Assembly (NCBI RefSeq): GCF_900101765.1
Contig: NZ_LT627735.1
Location: 2,511,501 to 2,575,500, forward strand
Length of the DNA stretch: 64,000 nt
Origin: Nonlabens sp. Hel1_33_55
GTDB lineage: Bacteria > Bacteroidota > Bacteroidia > Flavobacteriales > Flavobacteriaceae
Direction of reading: 5' to 3'
In this document: positions 9,127-18,005 of the stretch, piece by piece
Position numbering within the stretch: position 1 is the stretch's first letter
How the letters are laid out: every line of letters starts with the position of its first letter
Position numbers and translations under genes: made by a program
Notes under the pieces: model-generated
Told to the model about the DNA's origin: nothing
What the model saw: only the letters and a program-made list of their open reading frames with translations
The model's database searches: none

Positions 9127-10650
9127 ATGAGTGAAAATGTTCGTGTAAGATTTGCTCCTAGTCCAACAGGACCATTACATATAGGTGGTGTGCGCACTGC
9201 TCTATTCAACTATTTGTTTGCCAAAAAACACAATGGAACTTTTATCCTGCGTATTGAGGATACAGACCAGAATAGATACGTACCAGGTGCAGAAGATTAT
9301 ATCATAGAATCACTCAACTGGTGCAACATACCTTATGATGAAGGACCAGGAAAAGATGGTGGTCATGGGCCATACCGTCAGAGCGAGCGCAAGGATCGTT
9401 ACAAGAAATATGCGTTACAACTCATTAAAAATGGCGCTGCGTACTACGCTTTTGACACCGCAGAAGAACTAGCAGACGCGCGTACCACTGCTGAAGCGAA
9501 TAAAGAAACATTTATTTACAACCATCACAACAGAAAACAATTTACCAACTCGCTAACGCTTACTGAAAACGAAGTTCAAGAAAGAATAGATAGAGGTGAT
9601 GAATATGTGATCCGGTTCAAACCTGAAATCAAAACTTTATTCATGTTTGACGAGATCCGTAAAGGGATTGAAATTGATACGAGTTTATTGGATGACAAGG
9701 TGCTATTCAAAAGTGACGGCATGCCTACCTATCACCTAGCAAACATCGTTGATGATCACGAGATGGAAATATCGCACGTGATACGTGGTGAGGAATGGTT
9801 GCCCAGTATGGCGCTGCACGTATTGCTATATGAGAGTTTGAACTGGCAAGCTCCTAAGTTTGCACATTTACCACTTATCCTAAAGCCTACCGGTAAAGGG
9901 AAGTTGAGTAAGCGAGATGGTGACAAAATGGGCTTCCCTGTGTTCCCGCTGGAATGGAATCCAGAGAATGGTGAAATCAGCAGCGGTTATCGCGAGGATG
10001 GCTACTTGCCGGAAGCGGTAGTCAACATGCTCGCATTTCTAGGATGGAACCCTGGAACTGAGCAGGAAATATTTTCTTTGGAAGAGTTGGTTCAGGCCTT
10101 CTCACTGGAACACGTCAATAATTCAGGTGCAAAGTTTGATCCTGAAAAAACTAAATGGTTCCAACAACAATGGTTTGTACAGCAGGATGATGCCGTTGTG
10201 GGTGACGCTTTCGCGAAAGCGCTACAATCCAAAGGCATTGAATATGGCTCCCAAGATTACGTCAACATCGTCGTTGGTCTGATTAAGGAGCGCGCTGTTT
10301 TTGTAGAAGACTTGTTTGCATTGGCTGGATTTTTCTTTGTCGCTCCTACTGATTTTGATGAGAAAGCAGCTTCCAAATCATGGAAGGCTGATACCTCAGA
10401 AATCATGAAAAATGTAATCACCGTCATTCAGAATACAAATGATGATAGTGCCGTTGGTTTAAGCGATGCGGTCAAAGGATGGATCAAGGAACAGGAAATG
10501 GGATTTGGTAAAGTGATGATGCCTTTGCGACTTTCTCTTGTGGGAAGCCTTATGGGACCTGATGTTTTTGAGATTGCTAGTTTGATTGGAAAGCAGGAAA
10601 CGGTAAATAGAATCCAATTTGCCATCGATCAATTAGACGCAGCTCAGTAA
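9127..10650 (+). CDS. gltX: Glutamate--tRNA ligase
   Basis: A 507-residue class I aminoacyl-tRNA synthetase. The HIGH-type motif is PSPTGPLHIGG (about 11-21) and the KMSKS-type motif is KLSKRDG (about 259-265). DEIRKGIEI, HVIRGEEW and YHLANIVDDHEM are typical of bacterial GluRS. It charges tRNA-Glu with glutamate. A repeated-palindrome copy at 10206-10221 is read as GDAFAKAL in the C-terminal anticodon-binding half, where the family is variable. Confidence 0.97.
   Translation: MSENVRVRFAPSPTGPLHIGGVRTALFNYLFAKKHNGTFILRIEDTDQNRYVPGAEDYIIESLNWCNIPYDEGPGKDGGHGPYRQSERKDRYKKYALQLIKNGAAYYAFDTAEELADARTTAEANKETFIYNHHNRKQFTNSLTLTENEVQERIDRGDEYVIRFKPEIKTLFMFDEIRKGIEIDTSLLDDKVLFKSDGMPTYHLANIVDDHEMEISHVIRGEEWLPSMALHVLLYESLNWQAPKFAHLPLILKPTGKGKLSKRDGDKMGFPVFPLEWNPENGEISSGYREDGYLPEAVVNMLAFLGWNPGTEQEIFSLEELVQAFSLEHVNNSGAKFDPEKTKWFQQQWFVQQDDAVVGDAFAKALQSKGIEYGSQDYVNIVVGLIKERAVFVEDLFALAGFFFVAPTDFDEKAASKSWKADTSEIMKNVITVIQNTNDDSAVGLSDAVKGWIKEQEMGFGKVMMPLRLSLVGSLMGPDVFEIASLIGKQETVNRIQFAIDQLDAAQ
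10206..10221. repeat. Iterated palindrome copy 2 (inside gltX)
   Basis: CGCTTTCGCGAAAGCG, perfect; read A-F-A-K-A in gltX. Confidence 0.95.
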
Positions 10651-10751
10651 AGAGACTTCACTTAAAACTTTGAGTTAAACACTTTCCTACGAGCTTTGAG
10701 CATGAGGTTAGCAAGAGTTTTCTCAAAGCAAAAGCTATTAATATTTCAGCG

Positions 10752-10870
10752 GCAAGCGCGTGAAGGATAGCAACGGAAAGCCCACAGTGACGCCATAAGC
10801 GGCACGAGGACTTGTAGCGTATAGCCTGACGGCTACCGCGAGCCTAAGCGAACGGTTGTGGTCACGCCCA
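10752..10870 (-). repeat. Interspersed intergenic repeat, copy 2
   Basis: On the reverse strand it starts GGGCGTGACCACAA, contains GTCAGGCTATACGCTAC and ends TTTCCGTTGCTATCC then CACGCG. It belongs to the same family as the copies at 8775, 21637, 33517 and 34613, and fills most of the gap between gltX and the next gene. Confidence 0.6.
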
Positions 10871-10883
10871 GAATAAATAATAT

Positions 10884-11516
10884 TTAAAGATACAACCTGA
10901 GCCCTGCGCTCACATAACTTAGCTTCCCTTCCAATTCATTGCCTAACGTGTCAACACCATCTAGCACATCGATGAAATTATAATGGTAATGCGCCATGAT
11001 CCTAAAATTATCTATACCTACCGAAAGTCCACCAACGGCGCCAAAATTGAAGCTCGTGGTTTTCTTGAACTCTTCAACGGTTACAGGATTCACGCTACCT
11101 ACCAATAGATTTTCTTGAGATTCATCAAACTTGAACTCACCATTGAGTGTGGCTGATGGGCCTGCCTCCAGCGTTAATATTGGAGTTCCAAATGGTCTGT
11201 AAGCGAGAAGAAATTTAATTTTGGCGCCCAGCAGACTAGTTTCCAATTGCTGATCACTGGCAAACTCTTCTACTTCTAGATTGTGATTGAAAATTGCTAT
11301 GGAGTAAATCATATCCAGACTGCGATTGAACTCGCCACGCGTCTCGAGATATCCAGCATAACCTAGAGCGGTTGCAGTGTTCACTTGATCGCTATCCAAT
11401 TGCAAAAAAGTAACGTCTGCACCTATTCCTAACCGGTTGATATTTGCTCTATACTTTTGTGAATGTGCTTGCACCAGGCAAAAGATAAACACGATTGATA
11501 CTATTAGGGACCTCAT
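10884..11516 (-). CDS. Outer-membrane beta-barrel-like protein, secreted
   Basis: The start at 11516 (MRSLIVSIVFIFCLVQAHSQ) gives a clean signal peptide and a 210-residue protein. The open frame extends further upstream, but that part runs into the SPFH gene on the other strand and is not coding. The mature part alternates hydrophobic and polar residues and ends LSYVSAGLRLYL, an aromatic C terminus typical of small outer-membrane barrels (PorT/OMP_b-brl-like). The specific role is unknown. It is divergent from the SPFH gene. Confidence 0.75.
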   Translation of the reverse strand: MRSLIVSIVFIFCLVQAHSQKYRANINRLGIGADVTFLQLDSDQVNTATALGYAGYLETRGEFNRSLDMIYSIAIFNHNLEVEEFASDQQLETSLLGAKIKFLLAYRPFGTPILTLEAGPSATLNGEFKFDESQENLLVGSVNPVTVEEFKKTTSFNFGAVGGLSVGIDNFRIMAHYHYNFIDVLDGVDTLGNELEGKLSYVSAGLRLYL

Positions 11517-11583
11517 ATTTTGTAACTGAACGGGCAAACTTAAGACTAATGGTTTGTATCTTAACCTAATCAAATAAAACAAC

Positions 11584-12579
11584 ATGGAGTTATTCATTCT
11601 ACCGGTCATAGTAGTCATCGGTATATTTTTATTATTCAGTGTATTCTTTACAGTGAAACAGCAGACATCTGCCATTATAGAACGGTTCGGTAGGTTTACC
11701 AGCATACGTAATTCTGGTCTCCAATTAAAGGTCCCGTTAATCGATAAGGTGGCTGGACGCATCAACTTGAAGATTCAGCAATTGGATGTAATCGTCGAGA
11801 CAAAAACGAAAGATGACGTGTTTGTGCGTCTTAAAATTTCTGTTCAATTCCAGGTACGTCGTGAGAAAGTGTATGATGCATTCTACAGATTGCAGAATCC
11901 GCATGATCAGATCACCGCTTATGTTTTTGACGTGGTACGTGCAGAGGTTCCAAAAATGAAGCTTGATTACGTTTTTGAAAAGAAAGATGACATCGCCATT
12001 GCTGTAAAACGTGAATTGAACGAAGCTATGATGGATTATGGTTATGATATCATCAAGACGCTTGTAACAGACATTGATCCTGATGTACAGGTAAAGGCTG
12101 CTATGAACCGTATCAATGCATCAGAGCGTGAGAAAACCGCCGCAGAATACGAAGCTGAAGCTGAACGTATCAAAATCGTAGCAAAAGCACGCGCTGAAGC
12201 AGAATCCAAACGCCTACAAGGTCAAGGTATCGCAGACCAGCGTCGTGAGATCGCTCGTGGTCTTGAAGAGTCTGTAGATGTGTTGAACAACGTTGGTATC
12301 AATTCACAGGAAGCGAGTGCGCTTATTGTAGTAACCCAACACTATGATACATTACAATCCATAGGTGAACACACCAACTCTAACTTGATTCTTTTACCTA
12401 ACTCACCACAAGCTGGTAGTGATATGTTGAATAACATGATCGCAAGTTTTACCGCTAGTGCACGCATAGGTGAAGAGATGAAGAAGGAGAATAAGAACAA
12501 AGGCATCGAACCAAAACCTCGCAAGCGCATCCCGCCAACTGAGGAATCTAATTATGACGATGATAACTTTGACTCATAA
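11584..12579 (+). CDS. SPFH/band 7 (stomatin-prohibitin) family protein
   Basis: A 331-residue protein with one N-terminal membrane helix (about 3-25), then the SPFH domain beginning VKQQTSAIIERFGRF and GLQLKVPLIDKV. A long Ala/Glu/Arg helical segment follows (ASEREKTAAEYEAEAERIK, about 180-225), which drives ring-like oligomerisation in this family. The C terminus is charged. Members organise membrane microdomains or act as protease cofactors (HflC/HflK, stomatin). The partner here is not identified. A strong hairpin terminator follows. Confidence 0.88.
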   Translation: MELFILPVIVVIGIFLLFSVFFTVKQQTSAIIERFGRFTSIRNSGLQLKVPLIDKVAGRINLKIQQLDVIVETKTKDDVFVRLKISVQFQVRREKVYDAFYRLQNPHDQITAYVFDVVRAEVPKMKLDYVFEKKDDIAIAVKRELNEAMMDYGYDIIKTLVTDIDPDVQVKAAMNRINASEREKTAAEYEAEAERIKIVAKARAEAESKRLQGQGIADQRREIARGLEESVDVLNNVGINSQEASALIVVTQHYDTLQSIGEHTNSNLILLPNSPQAGSDMLNNMIASFTASARIGEEMKKENKNKGIEPKPRKRIPPTEESNYDDDNFDS

Positions 12580-12600
12580 TCCAGAAGATTATTAAACAAA

Positions 12601-12633
12601 AAAAGCGCTGATTAAACGATCAGCGCTTTTTTT
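12601..12633. terminator. Hairpin terminator after the SPFH gene
   Basis: A perfect 12-bp stem (12601-12612 with 12619-12630), 6-nt loop, followed by T-rich DNA on the plus strand. A-rich DNA at its other side allows use from both directions, so it can also end the DUF6327 operon. Confidence 0.85.
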
Positions 12634-12648
12634 ATGTATTAGTACAAG

Positions 12649-12858
12649 CTAGTTGCCCAATAGTTTTTGAGCCATGTGGATCGCTCCATCAGACACATTG
12701 TGCCATGCTTTGCTAACGATGTGTGAAGGAGAGATGCTGCGTTTTACGTCTTCAATATCAATCTTCATCTTCTCAAAAGCTATCTTCTTTTCTAATTCAA
12801 GAATCTGTAGATCTCTATTTATATCGCTAAAACTGCTATATATCTTTTTATCATTCAT
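12649..12858 (-). CDS. DUF6327-like small protein
   Basis: Starting at MNDKKIYSSFSDI this is a 69-residue protein, last gene of a three-gene operon after a YtxH protein and a holin-like membrane protein. Its start overlaps the previous stop by 8 nt. It is mostly helical, with a charged centre (ILELEKKIAFEKMKIDIEDV) and the end SDGAIHMAQKLLGN. It resembles the small DUF6327 proteins found in this operon type in Flavobacteriia. Function is unknown. Confidence 0.7.
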   Translation of the reverse strand: MNDKKIYSSFSDINRDLQILELEKKIAFEKMKIDIEDVKRSISPSHIVSKAWHNVSDGAIHMAQKLLGN

Positions 12859-13222
12859 CAGTCTCGATTTCATTTTTGTCATTAAAATAAGACTTGCTGG
12901 CTCGCTGTAGAATAATTTTTCTCAACACGGGTTTCAGCGTTAATGCAGAAACAACTACCAGTATTAAATAAAAACCTCCCATGATCAAATAACCAGCAGA
13001 AAGACTACCTACTAAATTACCAATATAAATACTGGCCGCTACGCTTATAAACAATAAGCCTATCAGCAAGAAAAAAGCAAGTATAAGTTTATGAGAAGCA
13101 TCAATAGTGATCTTCATCATCTTTTTGAAGAAGTCTAACTTATAATAAGCAATCGACGACTCAAGGTAACCCTTGGCCGTCGATGATAAATCTTCAAAAT
13201 TTTCTTTAATGCTTTTGCTCAA
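12851..13222 (-). CDS. Holin-X-like (Phage_holin_3_6) membrane protein
   Basis: A 123-residue protein with an amphipathic N-terminal region and two adjacent membrane helices (about 45-68 and 76-98), then a basic C-terminal tail. This is the layout of the 'putative Actinobacterial Holin-X' family, common in non-phage operons with YtxH proteins. No phage genes surround it, so a lysis role is unlikely; a cell-envelope stress role is an inference from the partner gene. Confidence 0.75.
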   Translation of the reverse strand: MSKSIKENFEDLSSTAKGYLESSIAYYKLDFFKKMMKITIDASHKLILAFFLLIGLLFISVAASIYIGNLVGSLSAGYLIMGGFYLILVVVSALTLKPVLRKIILQRASKSYFNDKNEIETDE

Positions 13223-13231
13223 ATCCTTGAA

Positions 13232-13609
13232 TTATGCTTTTACTTTTGCCTTCACTGTATCTACCGCTTCAGTTACTGAACCTGGCTTTTGCAGTTTTGC
13301 ATTTTTAGAACGTAGTTGCTCTAATTTATCTTCTAGTGCAACGATAGCGTCATCTGCTTTGTAAGAAGCACTTGATAAAGCGCTGTCAAGACGCTCACTG
13401 ATGGTTCCTTTTAATTCGTTTGCTCTTCCAGCAAGGTTGTTGTAAGTCTCACGTGTAGAACGCTCGATGTCTCCTTGTGTTTTCTTTGCCTGTTTAGACA
13501 ATTTTTTTCTAGTTTGCTCACCACTTTCTGGTGCGTATAACAATGCTGCTGCTGCTCCTACTGCTGCACCTGCTAATAATGCTATAAGTCCTGTTCCTTT
13601 ATTTGCCAT
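13232..13609 (-). CDS. YtxH domain protein
   Basis: A 125-residue protein with the YtxH signature: an N-terminal glycine/alanine-rich membrane helix (GTGLIALLAGAAVGAAAALLY) followed at once by APESGEQTRKKLSKQ and a long amphipathic coiled coil. YtxH proteins are general stress or envelope-associated proteins. It is the first gene of the operon with the holin-like and DUF6327-like genes, and has a TAnnTTTG element 32 nt upstream. Confidence 0.85.
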   Translation of the reverse strand: MANKGTGLIALLAGAAVGAAAALLYAPESGEQTRKKLSKQAKKTQGDIERSTRETYNNLAGRANELKGTISERLDSALSSASYKADDAIVALEDKLEQLRSKNAKLQKPGSVTEAVDTVKAKVKA

Positions 13610-13641
13610 TTTTGATAATTATTTTGATTAATTGTATGGTA

Positions 13642-13649
13642 CAAAGATA
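13642..13649 (-). promoter_or_regulatory. -7 promoter element of the YtxH operon
   Basis: The reverse strand reads TATCTTTG (TAnnTTTG), 32 nt upstream of the YtxH start. Confidence 0.55.
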
Positions 13650-13833
13650 CGTGAGGAAAAACCCACGTTCGTTAATGGGTCGTTAACCTTACGGTGGAAA
13701 ACTATTAAATCAATCCCAAAATTGGGAATCACCTAAATTTCATGTTAAAAACCAACAGATTTTATCACAGGTTATAACAAATGATATTTTGGTTAGTTCA
13801 TAAGTTGAAAGGCTGTTGTACTACCTATTCATA

Positions 13834-13855
13834 GTTCGCTTTCGCGAAAGCGAAC
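13834..13855. repeat. Iterated palindrome copy 3, extended to 22 bp
   Basis: The core CGCTTTCGCGAAAGCG (13837-13852) is extended symmetrically by GTT/AAC to a perfect 22-bp palindrome. It lies about 20 nt downstream of the glnS stop. Confidence 0.95.
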
Positions 13856-13875
13856 CTATTCTAATCTATCTGCAA

Positions 13876-15561
13876 TTAATCGGCATTCTCGACCTTAGCC
13901 CAAGTATCGCGTAGGGTCACCGTGCGATTGAAAACCATGTGGTCTGCTGTCGTATCTGGATCCACGCAGAAATATCCTAAACGCTGGAACTGCACCGTAT
14001 CGCCTACTCTTAGTTTTTTCATCTCTGGTTCTGCCATTGCAGTAATGACTTCTAAGGAATCCTTGTTCACAAATTCCATGAAATCCTTATCCTTATCTGT
14101 ATCAGGCGATGGAACGGTGAATAAGCGATCGTACAATCGCACCTCAACCGGTACGGCATGTTCTTTACTAACCCAGTGAAGTGTTCCCTTCACACGTCGC
14201 ATGCTGGCCTCTGTACCACTACCACTTTTAGAATCTGGATCATAGGTAGCGTGGATTTCAGTAATGTTACCATCAGCATCCTTGATGCAGGATTCACCTT
14301 TGATGATATAAGCGTTCTTTAAGCGGACTTCCTTTCCTATAGTAAGTCTGAAGTATTTTTTATTGGCACTTTCCTTAAAATCTTCACGCTCGATGTATAG
14401 CTCTTTGGAAAATGGTACCTCGCGATAGCCACGAGATTCATCTTCCTGACTGTTTTCTGCTTCCAGCATTTCGGTTTTTCCTTCTGGATAGTTGGTGATG
14501 ACCAGTTTTACTGGGTCAAGCACACACATGACACGATCTGCTTTTTTGTTGAGATCCTCACGCAGGTGGAATTCTAGGTGATTCATATCCACTAGATTCT
14601 CACGTCTTGCAATCCCGACCGATTCTGCAAAATTCTTGATGGCGTCTGCGGTATAACCGCGACGTCTCAAACCACTGATGGTTGTCATTCTGGGATCGTC
14701 CCAGCCGGTTACCACGCCTTGCTCCACTAACTGCTGCAATTTGCGCTTACTGGTGACGGTATGCGATACGTTACGTCTTGCAAACTCGCGTTGCTTAGGT
14801 CTAATCTTTTCTGGATCTACAATTTGATCCAGGAACCAGTTGTATAATTCTCTATGTGGTAAAAATTCCAGCGTACAGAATGAATGACTGATCTGCTCGA
14901 TGTAATCACTTTCTCCATGTGTCCAGTCGTACATAGGATAAATCTTCCAATCAGTTCCTGTACGATGGTGTGCACGATCTACCACTCGATAAATAATAGG
15001 ATCACGCATAAGCATGTTGGTGGATTTCATATCGATTTTAGCACGTAGAACATGCTCTGACTCGCCAAAATCACCGTTTTTCATTCCTTCAAATAACTCC
15101 AGATTTTCCTCAACGGTTCTATTTCTGAATGGACTATCAACGCCAGGCTCTGTAGGTGTTCCCTTTTGTTCTGCAATTAAAACACTGGATTGAGAATCAA
15201 CATAAGCCTTTCCATCCTTGATCAATTGGATCGCCCAGTCATACAATTGTTGGAAATAATCTGACGCATAGCATAGATTATCCCATTTGTAACCCAACCA
15301 TTCCACGTCATTCTTTATGGCGTCTACAAATTTGGCTTCTTCCTTTGCAGGATTGGTATCGTCAAATCTAAGGTTGACCGGCTGGTTATATCTCTCACCT
15401 AGTCCAAAGTTTAAACATATCGCACTGGCATGTCCTATGTGCAAGAAACCATTAGGCTCTGGCGGGAATCTAAATCGCAACTTCTGTTGATCCAGACCTT
15501 GTTCTAGATCCTCATCAATAATATCTTCTATAAAATTGTTGCGCTTTACCGTATCGCTCAT
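13876..15561 (-). CDS. glnS: Glutamine--tRNA ligase
   Basis: A 561-residue class I synthetase with PPEPNGFLHIGHA (HIGH region, about 33-45), FRFPPEPNG and LRFDDTNP typical of GlnRS. The KMSKS-like motif is VTSKRKL, and the C-terminal beta-barrel anticodon domains contain LRDTWAK at the end. It charges tRNA-Gln directly, so this organism carries both GluRS and GlnRS. A TAnnTTTG element lies 19 nt upstream. Confidence 0.96.
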   Translation of the reverse strand: MSDTVKRNNFIEDIIDEDLEQGLDQQKLRFRFPPEPNGFLHIGHASAICLNFGLGERYNQPVNLRFDDTNPAKEEAKFVDAIKNDVEWLGYKWDNLCYASDYFQQLYDWAIQLIKDGKAYVDSQSSVLIAEQKGTPTEPGVDSPFRNRTVEENLELFEGMKNGDFGESEHVLRAKIDMKSTNMLMRDPIIYRVVDRAHHRTGTDWKIYPMYDWTHGESDYIEQISHSFCTLEFLPHRELYNWFLDQIVDPEKIRPKQREFARRNVSHTVTSKRKLQQLVEQGVVTGWDDPRMTTISGLRRRGYTADAIKNFAESVGIARRENLVDMNHLEFHLREDLNKKADRVMCVLDPVKLVITNYPEGKTEMLEAENSQEDESRGYREVPFSKELYIEREDFKESANKKYFRLTIGKEVRLKNAYIIKGESCIKDADGNITEIHATYDPDSKSGSGTEASMRRVKGTLHWVSKEHAVPVEVRLYDRLFTVPSPDTDKDKDFMEFVNKDSLEVITAMAEPEMKKLRVGDTVQFQRLGYFCVDPDTTADHMVFNRTVTLRDTWAKVENAD

Positions 15562-15580
15562 AACCGTTGGATTTAACCCA

Positions 15581-15588
15581 CAAAGTTA
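15581..15588 (-). promoter_or_regulatory. -7 promoter element of glnS
   Basis: The reverse strand reads TAACTTTG (TAnnTTTG), 19 nt before the glnS start. Confidence 0.5.
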
Positions 15589-15668
15589 GTGATTAGGTTG
15601 TTGATAATGTAGATAAACTGGATTGTAGGTTCAGTTACGGCTACTAAATTGTAGCGATGGATTATGTT

Positions 15669-15694
15669 TATTTCGCTTTCGCGAAAGCGAAATA
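15669..15694. repeat. Iterated palindrome copy 4, extended to 26 bp
   Basis: The core CGCTTTCGCGAAAGCG (15674-15689) is flanked symmetrically by TATTT/AAATA, making a perfect 26-bp palindrome, the longest in the window. It lies between the divergent glnS and folB genes. Confidence 0.95.
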
Positions 15695-15758
15695 TCTACA
15701 ATCATGATCCCTTCAATCATACTTCTTGATTCTCATTTCTTGATTCTATCTTTACCAC

Positions 15759-16115
15759 ATGCATAAAATTATCCTGAATAACGTACGTGTCTATACCAAT
15801 CACGGCTGCCTGACCGAGGAAGAACTCATAGGTAGTGAATACCGCGTGGATCTTGAGGTCACCACAGATTTGACCAAAAGCTCCAAAACCGATGACTTGA
15901 GTGATACCGTGGATTATGTCTATCTCAATAAAGTGATCAAGGAAGAAATGGCGGTGCGTTCCAAACTGCTGGAACATGTAGCGCAACGCATTATTGATCG
16001 TGTTTTTGTTGAGGAAGAAATGGTACAGGAAATTCAGGTGAAAGTTTCAAAACTCAATCCACCATTAGGCGGCGATGTAGAAATGGTGACCATCCAGATG
16101 GAACAATCACGATAA
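15759..16115 (+). CDS. folB: Dihydroneopterin aldolase
   Basis: A 118-residue protein of normal FolB length. It starts KIILNNVRVYTNHGCLTEEE (the conserved hG.hxeE region with the catalytic Glu), then DLSDTVDYVYL and LLEHVAQRI, and ends KLNPPLGGDVEMVTI, matching the family's K-P-xx-G signature. It cleaves dihydroneopterin in folate synthesis. A near-consensus TATCTTTA lies 4 nt before its ATG. Confidence 0.93.
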   Translation: MHKIILNNVRVYTNHGCLTEEELIGSEYRVDLEVTTDLTKSSKTDDLSDTVDYVYLNKVIKEEMAVRSKLLEHVAQRIIDRVFVEEEMVQEIQVKVSKLNPPLGGDVEMVTIQMEQSR

Positions 16116-16174
16116 GCCGATCGTTGCCATCAAATATCTATGGTGGTCAAACGTAGTTAAGAAAGAATATTTGT

Positions 16175-16182
16175 TATTTTTG
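16175..16182 (+). promoter_or_regulatory. -7 promoter element of tRNA-Cys
   Basis: TATTTTTG fits TAnnTTTG, 17 nt upstream of the mature tRNA 5' end. Confidence 0.5.
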
Positions 16183-16199
16183 CAGTCCCAATAATTTAG

Positions 16200-16270
16200 G
16201 GCGTCATGGCCGAGTGGCTAGGCAAAGGTCTGCAAAACCTTGTACAGCGGTTCGAATCCGCTTGACGCCT
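16200..16270 (+). tRNA. tRNA-Cys (GCA)
   Basis: The 71-nt cloverleaf has acceptor stem GGCGTCA/TGACGCC, anticodon loop CTGCAAA with anticodon GCA, and T arm GCGGTTCGAATCCGC. CCA is not encoded. A hairpin terminator follows at once. Confidence 0.95.
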
Positions 16271-16277
16271 CTACAGC

Positions 16278-16305
16278 AAATCCCTAGTTCTATGGCTAGG
16301 GATTT
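16278..16305. terminator. Bidirectional terminator shared by tRNA-Cys and the LysE-type gene
   Basis: The stem AAATCCCTAG / CTAGGGATTT has an 8-nt loop. One arm overlaps the stop codon and last codons of the convergent LysE-family gene, so the hairpin serves both transcripts. Confidence 0.75.
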
Positions 16306-17189
16306 TGCATTGTTGAATCTATCAGTTTCAAGAGACTGTCTTCTTGCGTATCAATCTCTGGCTTATTAGTTTGTTTGGAAGGATCAAAATCAGGAACAGT
16401 AATAGGATCTTTCTTTGGAACTTGTCTCACTGGCGTTTGTTTTCTCTTACGCTCTTCTTCTATGACTTTGAGTAGACTGTCTTGGTAGGATTCTGCATCA
16501 GTTGGATCTACTAGCTCTGGCATAATGTGTATGCGCTCTTCAAATTGCTCAGATGTTTCTGGAAACAATCCTTTGAAAATCAATACTGCACCACAAACCA
16601 TCATGATAATAGCAATAAGTCGCTTTAACCAAAAGATACGCAATGGTGTGAGGTATCTATTGAGGCTTTTGGCGAGCATGATTTTAAAAATGTCTACTAT
16701 AAAGTAGACCAATAAAGTCGTCGAGAAAAAGATCAAGATTCTATTACCATCACCTTCCATCTGCGGACTAAAAACAACGATCAATCCCAACCAAAATCCA
16801 AGAACGCCAACATTGATAAAATTGAGTAAAAAGCCTTTGATGGCTAGTTTCAAATAGTTATTGTTCTGTACGATCAGTACATTAGGATCGACTTCTTTAA
16901 GATAGGATTTACGGGTTTGAGCAAATGAAATAACTCCATATGCGGCTAAAATACCACCTCCAAAAACAAATAAGCTAGGATCATCTTTGAGCTTCTCCAG
17001 TATGGAAGAAGTCATAAAATAGGCAACCATTAAAAAGATAATGTCTGCTACTATAACGCCTATATCAAAAGCAAGCGCTGCCCTAAAACCTTTAATGGCA
17101 CTGGTTTCAAGTAATGCGAAAAATACGGGACCTATAAGAAATGCAATGACAAATCCTAAAGGGATAGCGCTAATAATATCTTCTACCAT
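16296..17189 (-). CDS. LysE family transporter with C-terminal extension
   Basis: A 297-residue protein. The first ~215 residues carry about six membrane helices and the LysE/RhtB start pattern IPLGFVIAFLIGPVFFALLETSAIKGFRAAL. Families of this kind export amino acids or similar small molecules. About 80 extra residues at the C terminus are polar and proline/lysine-rich (KRKQTPVRQVPKKD), longer than the usual ~210-residue family member. The substrate is unknown. The stop codon lies in the stem of a shared terminator. Confidence 0.85.
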   Translation of the reverse strand: MVEDIISAIPLGFVIAFLIGPVFFALLETSAIKGFRAALAFDIGVIVADIIFLMVAYFMTSSILEKLKDDPSLFVFGGGILAAYGVISFAQTRKSYLKEVDPNVLIVQNNNYLKLAIKGFLLNFINVGVLGFWLGLIVVFSPQMEGDGNRILIFFSTTLLVYFIVDIFKIMLAKSLNRYLTPLRIFWLKRLIAIIMMVCGAVLIFKGLFPETSEQFEERIHIMPELVDPTDAESYQDSLLKVIEEERKRKQTPVRQVPKKDPITVPDFDPSKQTNKPEIDTQEDSLLKLIDSTMQNP

Positions 17190-17258
17190 GTAGTCATAAG
17201 GCTAGACTACCAAAGGTATGCAATAGGATTTGAAAAGAATAAGGCAAATAGGTGTTAT

Positions 17259-17930
17259 CTATTTGATAACAATATCACCACCAAATAAAGATTTCTGGTT
17301 CACATTTTTAGGATTGCCGTAAACAATGATATCGCCACCGGCACGAACTCTTGCGTCCACAGATTTGCTCGCATAGACCTCAACCTCGCCACCAGCTTGT
17401 ACTTTTACCTCTGTAGTTTCTGATTTAAGTTCTCTATTCTCAACGATGCCGCCAGTATTAACGGTAACATTTTGCTTGATGACTTTACCATGAAGTTCTA
17501 CAATACCACCAGTCACAGCGCGAACATCTATTTTATTTAGATCAACGCCAGCAACAACCCGTGCGCCTTCTTGAGTTTTTATCTCGACAGAATCTTGTCC
17601 AGAGATATCTTTAGCATAAATCTCTGCACCTTCATTAGCGTCTATCGTTTTTAAATCGGTGTAAAACACGGTCACGTACGTGTTGTTACCATCAAAGATC
17701 TTGTTGGTATCCATGCGCAGTTTTAACAAACCATCCTTAAATACATAAGTGACATTATCTGAGTCTTTTCCCTTGATCTCTAATTTATTCACATCAGACT
17801 TTACCAATTGCACATTGATAAGATCATAAGCTTTAATAGTGTGGAAATTGTCAATGTTTACCTCTTTATCGCCTTGTGCGGCAACAGCTAGTGACAATGA
17901 GAATGCGATGATAGATAGTATGTTTTTCAT
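17259..17930 (-). CDS. Head GIN domain protein (DUF2807), secreted
   Basis: A 223-residue protein with signal peptide MKNILSIIAFSLSLAVAAQ and then repeating short beta strands rich in Val, Gly and Asp (for example GARVVAGVDLNKIDVRAVTGG, GGEVEVYASKSVDARVRAGG). This is the right-handed beta-helix pattern of the Bacteroidota head GIN / putative auto-transporter adhesin domain. It is probably exported to the periplasm or surface; the role is unknown. Confidence 0.85.
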   Translation of the reverse strand: MKNILSIIAFSLSLAVAAQGDKEVNIDNFHTIKAYDLINVQLVKSDVNKLEIKGKDSDNVTYVFKDGLLKLRMDTNKIFDGNNTYVTVFYTDLKTIDANEGAEIYAKDISGQDSVEIKTQEGARVVAGVDLNKIDVRAVTGGIVELHGKVIKQNVTVNTGGIVENRELKSETTEVKVQAGGEVEVYASKSVDARVRAGGDIIVYGNPKNVNQKSLFGGDIVIK

Positions 17931-18005
17931 GAGTTGTGTTTTGTTAAAGATGTCGTTGTTGGAGAATTGTTACAGTCAACGCTAATAATTCATGAGAAGT
18001 ATATC

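Noticed and set aside
11517..11765. Long N-terminal extension of the outer-membrane protein gene
   Set aside because: It overlaps the start of the SPFH gene on the other strand and would bury the clear signal peptide starting at 11516.
12851..13222. Holin-like gene as a sign of prophage
   Set aside because: Neighbours are YtxH and DUF6327-like genes; no integrase, capsid, tail or endolysin gene is in the window.
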